64,000 bases of DNA from Prorocentrum cordatum (GCA_963575745.1 CAUYUJ010015749.1:347069-411068), one strand, 5' to 3'. Counted from the stretch's first letter, positions 19,846 to 30,269 are shown. The notes: generated by a model not told the origin, from the sequence alone. Numbers and translations: made by a program.

Positions 19846-19976
19846 GTTACCACGACTATAGCTCAGGGGCGGCTGACCTAGAGCCTGTGGTAGTGCTTTG
19901 CTGTGCAAAGCGCCGTCTGCGCCCAGCAAACCACTACCTGGGTCAGCCGTCCATGGAGTATAGTGGTGGTAGTGGA
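19846..19976. repeat. Foldback element, ~50-bp arms
   Basis: Left arm TACCACGACTATAGCTCAGG, GGCGGCTGACC, TGGTAGTGCTTTGCTG is mirrored by CAGCAAACCACTACC, GGGTCAGCCGTCC, GAGTATAGTGGTGGTA. Loop of about 20 bases. Considered and rejected as a tRNA. Confidence 0.8.
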
Positions 19977-20114
19977 ACAAGAGTCCACGACCAAAGCCAG
20001 CCCCCCACCAAAGGCCACTCTTGCCTGGGGTCACCCCTTGCGTGCAGCTGGCGATCCGAGAGCGCCCCCAGCACAACCCGAGAGTGGCCCCACCCCCGTC
20101 TTGTGTCCAGACCC

Positions 20115-20230
20115 CCGACGTCATAATTTTTTCATGACGTCGACCCTTAGAGCCTTAGAGGTCTCGACCCCTTCCCCGGGATCGGTTTCTCATCCCGAGC
20201 CGTCTTGTGACGGTCCCGAGGCCAGGCAAG
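20115..20230 (-). repeat. Dispersed repeat GGCTCGGGATGA...GGGTCGAGACC, minus copy
   Basis: Reverse complement reads GACCGTCACAAGACGGCTCG, GGGATGAGAAACCGATCCCG, GGGTCGAGACC. Related plus-strand copies lie at 40465-40545, 44700-44775 and 57945-58030. Confidence 0.6.
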
Positions 20231-20330
20231 GGCCCCCAGATGCCGAAACTGGCGAAGAACTTCCCGTCGTGATTTCTGCCTGACTCGAGGGGGTCTGGGT
20301 TGTGCACGCCTCCCGCGAGGACGGAGGAAG

Positions 20331-20574
20331 TCCCTGCTTCGGGGCTCCTCCGGGGCCGCCGGCGAGCAGGGCGCCCCGCGCGGCGGCTCGGGCGCGCCGT
20401 GCGCGGAGGAGCCGCTGGGCGCCGCGCCGCCTCGCGCCGCGGAGCTGCGCGCCGCGGCCGTGGGCGCGGCGCCGCCCGCAGCGGCGGGGCCGCCCGCAGC
20501 GGCGGAGCCGCCCGCAGCGGCGGAGCCGCCCGCAGCTGCAGAGCGCGCGGGAGAGGGCGATCCGCACCGGGGGG
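20331..20574 (+). CDS. Ala/Pro-rich exon, tentative
   Basis: A frame with almost only G/C third positions follows GAGGAAG: SLLRGSSGAAGEQGAPRGGS, then APPRAAELRAAA and three near-identical PPAAAEPPAAAE units, ending RAGEGDPHRGG. A GC donor candidate follows at 20575. The Pro-Ala units are nucleotide repeats of GCCGCCCGCAGCGGCGGA, so low-complexity bias could mimic coding. No domain is recognised. Could be a further exon of the gene at 18729. Confidence 0.35.
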
Positions 20575-20614
20575 GCGTCAGCTGCTCGCCAGCACCAGTT
20601 CGGGCAACCGTGGG

Positions 20615-20965
20615 AAAAAACACACACACACACACAGTGGGACAACAACCACTGTGGGAAAACACACACACACACACACTGTGTGTGTGTGTTTCTCCCC
20701 ACGGTGTGTGTGTGTGTGTATGTTTGTGTTGTGTTTTGTGTTGTGTTTTCTGTGTGTGTTTTTTCCCAGTGTGTGTGTGTGTGTGTGTGTGTGTCTGTGT
20801 GTGTTTGTGTTGTGTTTTGTGTTGTGTTTTTTGTGTTTTCTGTTTATGTGTTTGTGTGTGTTTTTCTATGTTGTGATTGTTTTCCCACAGTGTGTTTTTG
20901 TGTGTGTGTGTGTTTTCCCACAGTGTTTGTTTTTTTCCCCACAGACGTGTGTGTTTTTCCCACAG
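20615..20965. repeat. (AC)n / (TG)n inverted microsatellite
   Basis: ACACAC blocks to 20680 meet TGTGTG blocks from 20681 on, with GTGGGAAAA/TTTTCCCAC spacers, so the two halves can pair. Confidence 0.9.
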
Positions 20966-21289
20966 ACCCCCTCGGGCCATGAAGGAAGCACGACAGGCAC
21001 GCTGTGCTACTGTCGGCCTGCCTGCTTGCTTGCCTGCTTGCTTGCTGTTGCTGCTGCCCTCGCGTTCCCCCTCCCTTTCCCTGGCTGCTGCTGCTGCTGC
21101 TGCTCGCTTCCTCCCCCAAGCCACGGGGCGACCCTCTCGCGCTGGGCACGGGGGCGGTGGGTGCGCCCCAGGGTATTCAGGAGACATGTCCGATGGCAAT
21201 TTTTGCGGCCCAAGAGGCTCACGCGCTTCCGCCGACCCCCAGACGGAGTGAGGAGCCCATGGAAGTTTCTAGAGCGAGGTGTGGGCTAG

Positions 21290-21697
21290 AACGTCGTGCA
21301 CGACGACATGGTCTGCAGCCACGCTGGGCTGACATACGTTTGGGAGGGGACGTGCGAAGCGATGCTCGCGCGGCAGGAGCACATCACCCAGACCCAACCA
21401 AGGTACCATATGGGGCGTTCCAAAAAGGGCCTCACCTTCGGGGATCGAAGGGGGTGTCATCTCTTCAGCGGCAGAAGGTCGGCGGAAGTACTACGAGGCC
21501 GCCTCCGCCAGCGGAAGTTGGCGGAAGGCCGGCGGAGGGTGGCGGAAGTAAAACATGCGCCCCCCAAAGATGAAAACGTGTTTGGGTTCAGGGATTCCGA
21601 AATCGCCCAAATGTGCCAGGGGAAGAGGCTGGTGGTGTGCAAGGACTGCGCAGAGAAAGGATTCACGGCTAGACCTTGGGAACAGGGCTGCACCTAA
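21290..21697 (+). CDS. Cys-containing C-terminal coding segment, tentative
   Basis: After GTGGGCTAG a frame reads NVVHDDMVCSHAGLTYVWEG, TCEAMLARQEHITQTQP with G/C-rich third positions to about 21400. A repeat-rich middle (GGCGGAAG units, 21475-21555) stays open, and the end reads DENVFGFRDSEIAQMCQGKR, LVVCKDCAEKGFTARPWEQG and CT before TAA at 21695-21697. The VCKDCAEKGF part resembles a CxxC zinc-binding knuckle of a kind I associate with dinoflagellate proteins, but I cannot name the family. The middle could be an intron whose length happens to keep the frame. Confidence 0.4.
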   Translation, partial: NVVHDDMVCSHAGLTYVWEGTCEAMLARQEHITQTQPRYHMGRSKKGLTFGDRRGCHLFSGRRSAEVLRGRLRQRKLAEGRRRVAEVKHAPPKDENVFGFRDSEIAQMCQGKRLVVCKDCAEKGFTARPWEQGCT

Positions 21698-21784
21698 ACG
21701 TTGTTTTGCTGGACTTATGCTGTGTTATGTTCCCCAATCAGAGCTTGCCTCTGTAGGGGTCCTAGCGGATTAAAGGGTTAGGTG

Positions 21785-21935
21785 AGGTTGGTCGCCGATT
21801 TCGGTGGCCGTGCCCGGATGCCCGGGTGCCCGGGTGCCCGGCGGTGCCCGGGTGCCCGGGTGGCCGGTGAGGTGCGTGGCCGATTTCGGTGGCCGGGCCC
21901 GGGTGCCCGGGTGCCCGGGAGTGCCCGGGGGTGCC
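21785..21935. repeat. (GTGCCCGG)n octamer tract
   Basis: GTGCCCGGGTGCCCGG units with two copies of GGCCGATTTCGGTGGCCG. Confidence 0.85.
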
Positions 21936-21965
21936 CAATAGCCCAGTAGTTTTATAGCCCTATAG

Positions 21966-22007
<42 letters not shown>

Positions 22008-22099
22008 CCGTATAGCCCTATAGCTCTGTAGCCCTATAGCCTCATATATATATAGCCCTATATAGCCTTATATCCCTATAGCCCTATAGCGCCCTATAG

Positions 22100-22141
<42 letters not shown>

Positions 22142-22400
22142 CCGTATAGCCCTATAGCTCTGTAGCCCTATAGCCTCATATCCCTATAGCCCTAATAGCC
22201 TTATATCCCTATAGCCCTATAGCCCCATAGGCCATATAGCTCTATAGCCCCATAGCCCTATAGCCGTATGGCCCTATAGGTCACAGTCCTATAGCCCTAT
22301 AGCCCTATAGCCCGATAGCCCTATAGCCCTATAGCCCGATAGCCCTATAGCCCTATAGCCCGATAGCCCTATAGTCCTATAGCCCTATAGCCCTAAAAAC
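21936..22400. repeat. (CTATAGCC)n octamer satellite with (TA)n
   Basis: CCCTATAGCCCTATAG repeats with TA tracts at 21972-22005 and 22106-22140; a block from about 21960 to 22045 is repeated at 22085-22185. 22401-22655 holds no recognised feature. Confidence 0.95.
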
Positions 22401-22655
22401 ATTGAATTGGGGTTTTTCTCCGTATCATTGTTCGTTTTGGCAGGGAGGTGCAGGAAAGCAGGTAGAGCAAAACGAAGCACAACACGAAAACAAATCGAAG
22501 AAGAAATTTTAGGTCCAGCCCTGCTTGGGAGGTGTTCTGCTGTTGGGGCACGTGCAAGGGTTGGCTGCCTCTTAGTCTCTTCGCCGCGCGCGGTGCTCAC
22601 CTCGCCCGCGCTGCTCGGGAGAGGAAGTGACACGTGGAGCGCGGAGATGGTAGGA

Positions 22656-24029
22656 TTAAGTCGGGCTTTTCCCTCTACAGGAGGAATATTCAAACATAGC
22701 CAACAATATGTTTAATATTATTTTAAGACAGTCAAAATAGCCAAGAATATTCAAGTATGTTTGAATATCCGTAAGGGCTTCGCCCCCTGCCGCCGGCCCA
22801 CTCTGTATCATAATGGGATACATCAGAGCTATATTGGGATGTCTGGGCACCGTCTTGATGACATTCGGGAACGTCATGCTAGGGCGGCTGGCGATGAGCA
22901 AAACATATCGAGATTTTGAAATCATTGTTGAACGCTTTGTTGTCTTCTTAGAGCATTTACCTCCAGCTGTTCACTGGAAGCGCTCTGGGAACTGCTGGGG
23001 ATTGATTGTTTCAGGCACTATTTGGGGACATTGCAGTTTTTCTGCTCAGGAGAAGGAGTGTCGCCTTTGGACAGCCTCCGCGAGGTGGATTCGTAGCCTG
23101 GGGGTGCGCACCCAGCGTAATTTACGAGAGATCGTGGCATCGAGGGCGCGAATGTGGCGTAATTTACATGTGATCGTGGCCTGGGGGGCGCGAGTTTGGT
23201 GTAATTCACCAGGGATCGCGTGGCCTCGGGGGCGCTCGTGCGGCGTAATTTGCGAAGGGGTCGTGGCCTCGGGGGCGCGAATTTGGTGTAATTTACGAGG
23301 GATCGTGGCCTCGGGGGCGCGAACGTGGTGTAATTTTCGAGGGATCGTGGCCTGGGGGGCGCGAGTGTGGAGCCCACCGCCGAATTTTCAAGAAACGGCG
23401 GGGGGGCAAAACAATACAAGCGGAGCACATATCCCAATACAGAAAATTGTTGTTTTTCTGCTCTGGAGAGGGGGGCGCCGGCCCGGCAGCCTCCACGGGG
23501 CGGGTTCGTGGCCTCGGGGGCGCGCCCGCTGCGCAATTTACGATGGTTCGTCGCCTCGGGAACGCGAATTTCGCGTAATTGACGACAGATTCTGGCGTCG
23601 GGGACGCGAATGTGGCGTAATTTAAAAGGGATCGTGGCCTCGGGGGCGCGACCGTGACGTAATTTTAAATGGATTCTGGCCTCGGGGGCGCCAACTTTGC
23701 GTAATTCACTAAGGATTATAGCCTGGGGGGCACGAATCTCCTGTATTTTTACGTGTCCCACGCCCCCCCAGGAATTCTGAGAACCCTCCCGGGGGACGCT
23801 GACCAGGGCCCTTTTCGGCTTCCCCCCTCGCGCGGACAGTAACAATTTACAGTAGGAAGCAGAAAGCAGTACTGTAACAATTGAAACTGGAAGCTGGAAC
23901 TGGCGCAGGGAGCAATAACCTTAATCCTCGCAGCCTGATGGCCCCGCAAGGGGGCCGGCGGATTTTGTGTATACGTGTTGAAAAACTGTTCCTCCAAAAT
24001 CCGTCTGTAAAGGGGCACGCCCGACCTAA
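22656..24029. mobile_element. 1.37-kb GTCGGGC-family TIR element
   Basis: Left end TTAAGTCGGGCTTTTCCC at 22656, right end GTAAAGGGGCACGCCCGACC..TAA at 24029. The 8-mer TGGTAGGA flanks both ends exactly (22648-22655, 24030-24037), so the two distant ends belong to one insertion. The ends look like a split short member; the middle is a 43-bp repeat array. No transposase frame. Confidence 0.85.
23105..23745. repeat. 43-bp tandem repeat GTAATTTACGAGGGATCGTGG
   Basis: Units of GTAATTTACGAGGGATCGTG then GCCTCGGGGGCGCGA begin near 23120, 23158, 23202, 23247, 23289, 23331, then after a spacer 23534, 23574, 23618, 23660, 23702. A lone unit recurs at 60905-60955. Confidence 0.85.
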
Positions 24030-24509
24030 TGGTAGGACGACGTTTCGTTGATGGGAAGCTGTCAATTGCTCAGGTTTGTTTTAGGTGCGGTTGCCGCGCA
24101 ATCGCTACGCCGTGCACGGGGCGCACTTGTTGTGGGCAGTTCGGGATGAAGCGCTGACGTGTGTGGGGGGGGGGGGCGGGCGCGTCGCGCGCGAATATAA
24201 GGTGTTGCCAGTGTGACGTCAGAGATGGCGGGGCAAGGTCGCGGTCATGGGAAGCGGCGCAGTCCGCGTGCTTGCACAATGTGCGGCTGCCGCGCAGTCA
24301 CGCCTTGTGCCTTTTTGCAGGGGGGAAGAAGGGCAAGATGGCCGACGGCGAGAATTTGCGCGACGACCAGGAGGAGGGAGGGCACGTTTTTCGAGCGCGC
24401 TTTCTGTTTGCAGGGGGGGGCCGGCAAGAGGGGGGGGGGGGGCGGAACGTCGATGTGACCCTCTTATCCCGGGGTCGGAGGATGAGTGAGGGGGGTGAAT
24501 GAGAGCACA

Positions 24510-24605
24510 TGGGCGACGACGACGACGACGGCGAGAGTAAGACGGATGAGAGCGAGGAGGGGAATGATGAGGAGGAGGAAGGAGGAGGAGGAGGAGGACG
24601 ACGAC
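24510..24605. repeat. GAC/GAG/GGA trinucleotide tract
   Basis: GACGACGACGAC then GAGGAGGAAGGAGG. 24038-24510 and 24606-25560 hold no supported gene. Confidence 0.8.
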
Positions 24606-25698
24606 GATGACAATTTTTGATGTCCAAGGGTTCTTGTCGAACGGGGCATATCGGAGGCCTTTCGGGCTTCCTCTGCGTGTCTTGGGGGCCTCCTGGGACT
24701 TCCTGGGCCGCATGGTTCGAAATGTCCTTTCGCGTCCCCTTTTCGGGGCGCCTCTAGGGCATTCGAGGGGTTGCTGTGGGTTGCGTCCGGGGCCGTCTGG
24801 GGCCAGCGCAGGGCCCTCTTGTGGGGTGTCTGGGGGTCTGGGGGGCCTCTTGCCGGCCCGTTGGCGGTTTCGAGGGTCACGCTGGGGCGGATGGCTCGAC
24901 GTGTCGTTCGCGTTCCCCCTCTCAAGGCACCCGTGGGTTTGTCTTTGGCCGCGTTGGGCGCCTTTTGTTTCATCTGGAGGCTGCTTTGGCTTGTCTGGGG
25001 GTGCGATCTTGGGGCGCTCGTCGGCCACGTCGGAGCGTCGGAAACCCAGGAAGGCCACAAAAACGCTTCAACACCCTAGCGAAAATCCATGAATGTGGCC
25101 TCGTCGGGGGCTCCTTGCAGCGTTCGTCGACCGTTTGGGGCGTTTTTGAGGCTGCTAGCGGCCATTTCGAGCGTTTCGGAGCGGATCTCCGATTTGTTCC
25201 CCTGCATGGGGGCCTCTGAGGGTTGTCTGGGATTTTCTTGGTGCTCTTTTCCTGCTCCTGGGGGACCAAAGGGAACGCCAGTGAGTGCGGATGGCCCCCC
25301 CCCATCAGACGCGATTTTGGACCCTGGGGGAAGAAGAAGCGGGGGAGGGAGACAGCCAAATAGCCCACAGGCCTCCACCCCCGGCAAGCGGGGTCGGCGG
25401 ATAAAAGAACACCATGGGGGCATGTCCGTCTTCGATGTTGGAGGTCCCCGAGGTGCCGCAGGGCTCCTGGGGGCCTCCAGGGCCGCGAGGGGCAGTGAGC
25501 CTTTCGTGGGGCACCCGCTGGCAGGCCCGTGCCCCATCCCACGTGCCCACCGTGGGGAGTGCCGCGCCTCATGGAACGGGCGCGGGCTGGGGTGCCCGTC
25601 GATCTGCACCGCGCCGGGGACGGTACGGTCGGCGCCCCGGAAGAGCCCTGGGCCGCCCGGAGGCCCGGGCCCCCCTCGCGCTCCCCGCTCGCGCCTCT

Positions 25699-25806
25699 GC
25701 GAGCGGCGCCGGCGTCGAGGATGTCGACCCGCGCGCGGATGGCGTTTGCATCAGCTTCGCCTGCTCGGCGGCCCAAGGCGGCCCAAGGGAGCTCCTCAGC
25801 ATCGCC
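25699..25806 (+). CDS. Possible ankyrin-like coding fragment
   Basis: The frame ASGAGVEDVDPRADGVCISF then ACSAAQGGPRELLSIA has G/C third positions and ankyrin-like spacing (G.V..VD.RADGV, FAC.AAQGG..ELL). Just upstream (25560-25690) the bias sits in another frame (PRLMERARAGVPVDLHRAGD), so a frameshift would be needed to join them. Weak. Confidence 0.25.
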
Positions 25807-25937
25807 CCAGGGCGGCCCACACGGCCCCCGAGAAGGGGCCCGAGGTACCCCCAAGACGGCCCCAAGAGAGAGACGTTGGACCTTCCCCAAGATGCCCCTA
25901 AGGCGGCCCCAAGATACCCCCCACAGCGGCCCCCAGA

Positions 25938-26272
25938 CGTGTTCACTGAAGGTTTGCCCCTAGCTTTCGCCTGTGTTTACGAGAACCAGTGCTTTGGTTG
26001 GGCAATGGAGCATTCACTGAATGTTGGCCATTAGTTTTCGCCAGTGCTTAGGAGATCCAGTGCTTTAGTTAGGCAGCGGAATGTTCACTGAATGCTTGCC
26101 CCTAGTTTCTGTCAGTGCTTAGGAGAACCAGCGCTTCAGGTAGGCAGCGGAGTGTTCAATGAATGTTTGCCCCTAGTTTCTGCCAGTGCTTAGGAGAACC
26201 AGCGCTTCAGATAAGCAGCTGAGTGTTCACTGAATGTTTGCACCCAGCCTTCGCCAGAGCTGAGGAAAATCA
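25938..26272. repeat. 73-bp tandem repeat, five copies
   Basis: GTGTTCACTGAATGTTTGCC, CCTAGTTTTCGCCAGTGCTT, AGGAGAACCAGCGCTTCAG units start at 25938, 26007, 26080, 26153 and 26224. Confidence 0.9.
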
Positions 26273-26788
26273 AAAGACAGGCCCGAAGGGCATTCGACGA
26301 GGCGTTTTAAGGCCGCTCGCTGCAAAGTAACTGTTCGAGGTGTTTGATTGCTTGTCACAGGGCATTCGACCCGCAAGCACGCTGGCGATTTCGGTTTTGT
26401 TGGGACCCGCGTCAAAGCGTGAGGATAAAACAAAAGAAAGAGGGAGGGAGACTTCGAGCTGATCGATTTCGTCAGTCCTAGCATTTTGCCTCGAGTTCGG
26501 GCTCATTGGGCCGATTTTGGCCCCCATCAGGGATGGATCTGGCGAGCCAGCCTGTTGCCCGAAACCGAGGGAAACCTGCCTGTCCCTCGATCTGGTCGTC
26601 GACGACGGATGTCTGGATCGTTGGATGCCTTTGGAGGCCCGTGGTAGCCGAAAGATGGGCCCAAGGTTCCCACAAGATCCTGATCCTCAACCCCCGTCTG
26701 GGTGTATGGATTGCGTCCAGGAGTGGGCCCAAGGTGTCGACAGGTCTTCATCCTGGAGCCTCGACTGGGTTGGTGTAGGCGTGTAGGC

Positions 26789-26948
26789 TTAAGTCGGGCC
26801 TGTCCCTCTACAGGGGGGATATTCACAAATAGTAAAAAAGTATGGGGATTATTTTCTTAGTATTGTGGAGCATGTTTTGAATATTTGTTTAATCTTATAA
26901 TCGATTTTTCGCCCAAAATCCCCCTGTAGGGGGACATGCCCGACCGAA
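26789..26948. mobile_element. GTCGGGC-family TIR element, copy G
   Basis: 160-bp element from TTAAGTCGGGCCTGTCCC to GGGGACATGCCCGACCGAA with a perfect 8-bp duplication GTGTAGGC (26781-26788, 26949-26956). Termini pair over about 30 bases. Confidence 0.9.
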
Positions 26949-27118
26949 GTGTAGGCGGATGACGTCTGGAAGTGGGCCCAAGCTGCCGACAAGGTTTTGA
27001 TCCTGGAGCCCCGATTGGGGTTGGAGTGTGGCTGGCGTCCTCCCTCAGCACCAAGACGGGGCCGAAGGCGCCGCTGGCCCCGCCGGCGCCTCGGAGGATT
27101 CGAAGAACAAACACACAG

Positions 27119-27327
27119 AGATGGGCCTGTTTTTCCACCACCACCACCACCACCGTCATAAGTTGGAGGGGGGAGGGAGGAGGAGGACGAGGAGGAGGAG
27201 GACGAAGAGGAGGAGGAGGAGGAGGATGGGAGGAGGAGGAGGAGGAGGAGGAGGAGGAGGAGGAGGAGGAGGAGGACCCCCTCCCCCTCCAACTTATGGT
27301 GGTGGTGGTGGAAAACAGGCCCATCAA
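27119..27327. mobile_element. Foldback element with ~48-bp arms around (GGA)n
   Basis: GATGGGCCTGTTTTTCCACC, (CAC)n, CATAAGTTGGAGGGGG at the left is mirrored by CCCCCTCCAACTTATGG, (TGG)n, GAAAACAGGCCCATC at the right. The loop is a GGA microsatellite. Confidence 0.8.
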
Positions 27328-27505
27328 ACAGCATCAGCTGAACTTTTCGAAGCTTTGCGCGGATGTCTTGCATCGGCGCGGGGCCCCCCTGGCGGCGCCC
27401 CAGCGCCGCTTTGGGCGCGCTCCGCGCGCCAGAGGAGGGGGGAGCCGGCGCCGATCCAGGAAACCCGTGCGGACCTCCGAGAAGTGGCGTTTATGCAGTG
27501 ATCGA
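27328..27505. mobile_element. GGCATAAACATAA-type hairpin element
   Basis: Left arm ..TTTGCGCGGATGTCTTGCAT, CGGCGC; centre GCGCGCTCCGCGCGCC; right arm GCGCCGATCCAGG, CGTGCGGACCTCCGAGAAG, GCGTTTATGCAG. Same family as 39230-39390, 45700-45840, 46195-46415 and 47185-47385. Confidence 0.6.
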
Positions 27506-27699
27506 CTAGACGTGAGAGTGACCTTTCGCCGGAGTGATCTTTGTTGCGGGCCCAATGGGGCCCCCCGATCGCTAAGCGCGAAGCGGTAGCATCGGCTTGC
27601 GCGCCTGGGTTTGGCCACCCCGTGTCCCCAGTCAAATCGCGCACCAAGGGTCATTGTTCCCGAGGGTCACTCTTGAGTGTAGCCGAAGTTTTTCGTGCC

Positions 27700-28035
27700 T
27701 CGACCACGAGGGGGGGGCGGAGTGGGCGAGGGTGGCGAGGCTGGGGCGCCTATGGCCGTGTAGGGGGGGGCGGGTGGCGGAGGGAGTGAGCGGTGGAGGG
27801 AGCGGGTGGAGGGTGGAGGGGGCGTGTCAGGTGGCAAGGGGGTGGAGGGTGGAGGGCTGGGTCAGGTGCAAAGGGAGTGGGTTGAGGGTGGAGTGGGTGG
27901 AGGGCGGAGGGTGGAGGGGCTGGGCGAGCGGGGGCTGGGTCAGGTGCAACGATCGGCGGCGAGCGGAGGGGGGGGGGGGATGAGGCGCGATCACCCGGCC
28001 GAGGGGGGGGAGGGGGGGGGGGGGGGGGGGCAAAT
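27700..28035. repeat. GGTGGAGGGTGGAGGG minisatellite and poly-G
   Basis: Purine-rich GGGTGGAGGG units, then G runs at 27965-27980 and 28005-28030. The strand asymmetry suggests G-quadruplex potential. Confidence 0.8.
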
Positions 28036-28116
28036 TTGCCAGAGTACCACGGGCATGTGGGGAGAAAAAGAAAAGAGGAGGGCCGAAAGAGAGAGCCTCC
28101 CATGAGGCCCTTCGTC

Positions 28117-28265
28117 GTCGGCGAGCGAGGGGGGAAATGAGAAGCCTTCTGACAGGTTTTTCGTGTCTTCGGGGAAGCCCTAGAACGCTTCTCAGAAGGC
28201 CGGGGGACTTCGGAGCCGTCTGAGAAAGCCCGCCCCTTCTCGCTCCCCCCCGTCGCTCGCCGCCG
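28117..28265. mobile_element. GGCGGCGAGCGAGGGGGG-TIR element, copy 1
   Basis: Left CGGCGAGCGAGGGGGGAAAT, GAGAAG; right CTTCTCGCTCCCCCCC, GTCGCTCGCCGCCG. Interior rich in CTTCTCAGAAGGCC palindromes. Other copies 45131-45335 and 58151-58340. Confidence 0.75.
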
Positions 28266-28384
28266 AAACGATAGGGGGGGGATAGGCATAGGGGGGGATG
28301 CATAGACCCCCAGTCGCCCATTGATCGCTGATAAGGGCCCGATAGCCCCAACCTGCCCAGGAACGTGCGGATTCACTATCGGGG

Positions 28385-28420
28385 GCCTATCGCCGATCTA
28401 TCGGCGATGCATTGCCAATT
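28385..28420. repeat. CGCCGATCTATCGGCG palindrome
   Basis: TATCGCCGATCTATCGGCGA is a near-perfect palindrome, related to clusters at 38880-39035 and 59320-59455. Confidence 0.7.
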
Positions 28421-28489
28421 CCAGGACGATGTTCCCCCCCCCGTATGCCAGTCCTCCCCTGTCGTTGCCCCTCACTGGGGCCCTGGCCC

Positions 28490-28765
28490 GGATCCAGGAG
28501 ATCCGCGCGGAGCTCCGAAAGTTTCTGTTTCTGCCAATGTGTCTTCCTTGAGGTCCGACTTTGCGAAAAATGGCAACGTCGCGAGAAATCACGACTGGAG
28601 CACTAGACTCCAACTCTCTGCGTTTTTTGGGGGGCTGGATCGTTCTCTGATGGTCCCGAGGCCCAAAACATGGCGAAACCGCTGGGTGTGAAGAAACGAG
28701 CCCCGCGCTAATCCAGGATATCCACGCGGCGCGCCGAGAAGTTTCTGCTGATGCCGCGTCCAGCG
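28490..28765. repeat. Two partial arms of the GGCATAAACATAA hairpin family
   Basis: GATCCAGGAGATCCGCGCGG, AGCTCCGAAAGTTTCTG (28496-28535) and ATCCAGGATATCCACGCGGC, GCGCCGAGAAGTTTCTG (28713-28752) match the right arm of full copies. Confidence 0.55.
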
Positions 28766-28956
28766 GCTGAAGGCCAAACGTACCCCAGAGCAGACGTGCC
28801 GTGGAAAAGGGTCCTCAGGGCCCACCTGGGGACGCCCAGCAGCTGCGTTTTGGCGCCCGCCGTGGCTGGAACCGTGGCCGCTGCGACACCTGGGAGTAGG
28901 TTTGGGGGTGCGCTTGGGGATTCCCGGGGCAGGTCGTCCTGGGGGTGCGTTTGGGC

Positions 28957-29100
28957 ACCTCCACCGCTTGGCCTCCGCCGGAGGACGCAGCGCCAGGCCC
29001 GCCCGCCGAAGGCGGCGACGCCAGCGCGGCGCAGGCCAGGCCCAGGCGCGGGCTGCTGGCCATGGCGTCCCGGGCGGTGCGCCGCCTGCCCTTCCTGGGC
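28957..29100 (+). CDS. Possible exon, Ala/Arg-rich
   Basis: The frame EDAAPGPPAEGGDASAAQAR, PRRGLLAMASRAVRRLPFLG, RRCRG has nearly all third positions G/C and follows a CCGCCGGAG acceptor-like site. No domain is recognised and there is no neighbour exon to support it. Confidence 0.3.
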
Positions 29101-29154
29101 CGGAGGTGCCGGGGGAAACGTGCACGCCACGCCGGTCATCAGTGAAAGTACGTA

Positions 29155-29327
29155 CAGTCAAAAACCCTAATAAGGACGCGCGACTTTGCTCAGGGTACCC
29201 TTGCGTCCTTGCTCTTCCTTGCTCTTGCGTCCTTGGGGTTGTCGTCGTCCGCCGCCCCAAAAATCCCAACTTCGGCTTCCAAGGGTCTTGCGTCTTTGCC
29301 GCGCGTCCTTATTAGGGTTTTTGACTG
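29155..29327. mobile_element. CAGTCAAAAACC MITE, copy 1 (Tc1/mariner-like)
   Basis: 173-bp element with termini CAGTCAAAAACCCTAATAAG + GACGCGCG and the exact inverted form CGCGCGTCC + TTATTAGGGTTTTTGACTG. TA lies directly outside both ends. The CAGT terminus and TA duplication are typical of Tc1/mariner-type MITEs. No coding capacity. Confidence 0.9.
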
Positions 29328-29464
29328 TAGGTTTCCTGGATTCCCGGATCCCGATCTGCCTCAAGAGCTGGCGCGCTCTTGCTCCCCGGGCCCCACATCC
29401 CATGTGGGGCTCCCGGTTTCTCTGGGCCCCCCCGCGCAGAAGCACAGGAGTAGGAGCAGCACCA

Positions 29465-29510
29465 CATTATTATTATCATCACCATCCTTATCCTCCTCCT
29501 CCTCCTCATC

Positions 29511-29541
<31 letters not shown>

Positions 29542-29822
29542 ACATCATCATCATCATCATCACCGCCACCACCATCATCATCATCATCATCATCACCATC
29601 TTCATCATCGTCGTCGTCATCATCACCGTCATCATCCGCATCACCAGCATCTCCATCATCAGCATCATCGCCATTATCATCATCATCGCCATCATCATCA
29701 CCATTACTGTCGTTGTCATCATCATCGTCATCATCCGCATCACCAGCATCATCATCGTCGTCATCATCATCATTACAATCACTATCGTCATCGTCATCAC
29801 CATTTTCATTATTGCCATCATG

Positions 29823-29856
<34 letters not shown>

Positions 29857-30232
29857 CCATCGTCATCATCATCATCATAACCGTCACCAACACCAGCACC
29901 AACATCATCATCATCACCATCAGCATCACCATCACCACCATCATCATAATCAGCAGCTTTTTTTCTCATCAGCAACAGCATCGTCATCACCATCACCTTC
30001 ACCATCACCATCATCACCACCACCATCATCATCATGATCATCTTCATCTTCATCGTCATCATCATCAGTAGCAGCAGCCGCACCATCATCATCATCATCA
30101 TCATCATCAGCATCAGCATCATCATCCTCATCACCATCATCAACATCATCATCATCATCTTCATTATAATCATCATCATCATCATCATCAGCATCATCAT
30201 CATCATCATCATCATCATCACCATCGCGCACA
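29465..30232. repeat. (CAT/CAC)n microsatellite, 770 bp
   Basis: CATCATCAC-type trinucleotides throughout; all frames are open on both strands for this reason. Confidence 0.95.
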
Positions 30233-30269
30233 CTGAGGCACTCACTCACTCACGCATTCATCTTCAGGA

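Noticed and set aside
19846-19976. tRNA or small RNA gene
   Set aside because: A single long hairpin without a cloverleaf, A/B boxes or anticodon arm.
20160-20283. Short coding exon (VSTPSPGSVSHPEPSCDG)
   Set aside because: The segment is a dispersed repeat also found, without that frame, at 44700 and 57945.
21936-22400. Telomere or interstitial telomere
   Set aside because: The octamer CTATAGGG differs from the heptamer TTTAGGG expected for dinoflagellates.
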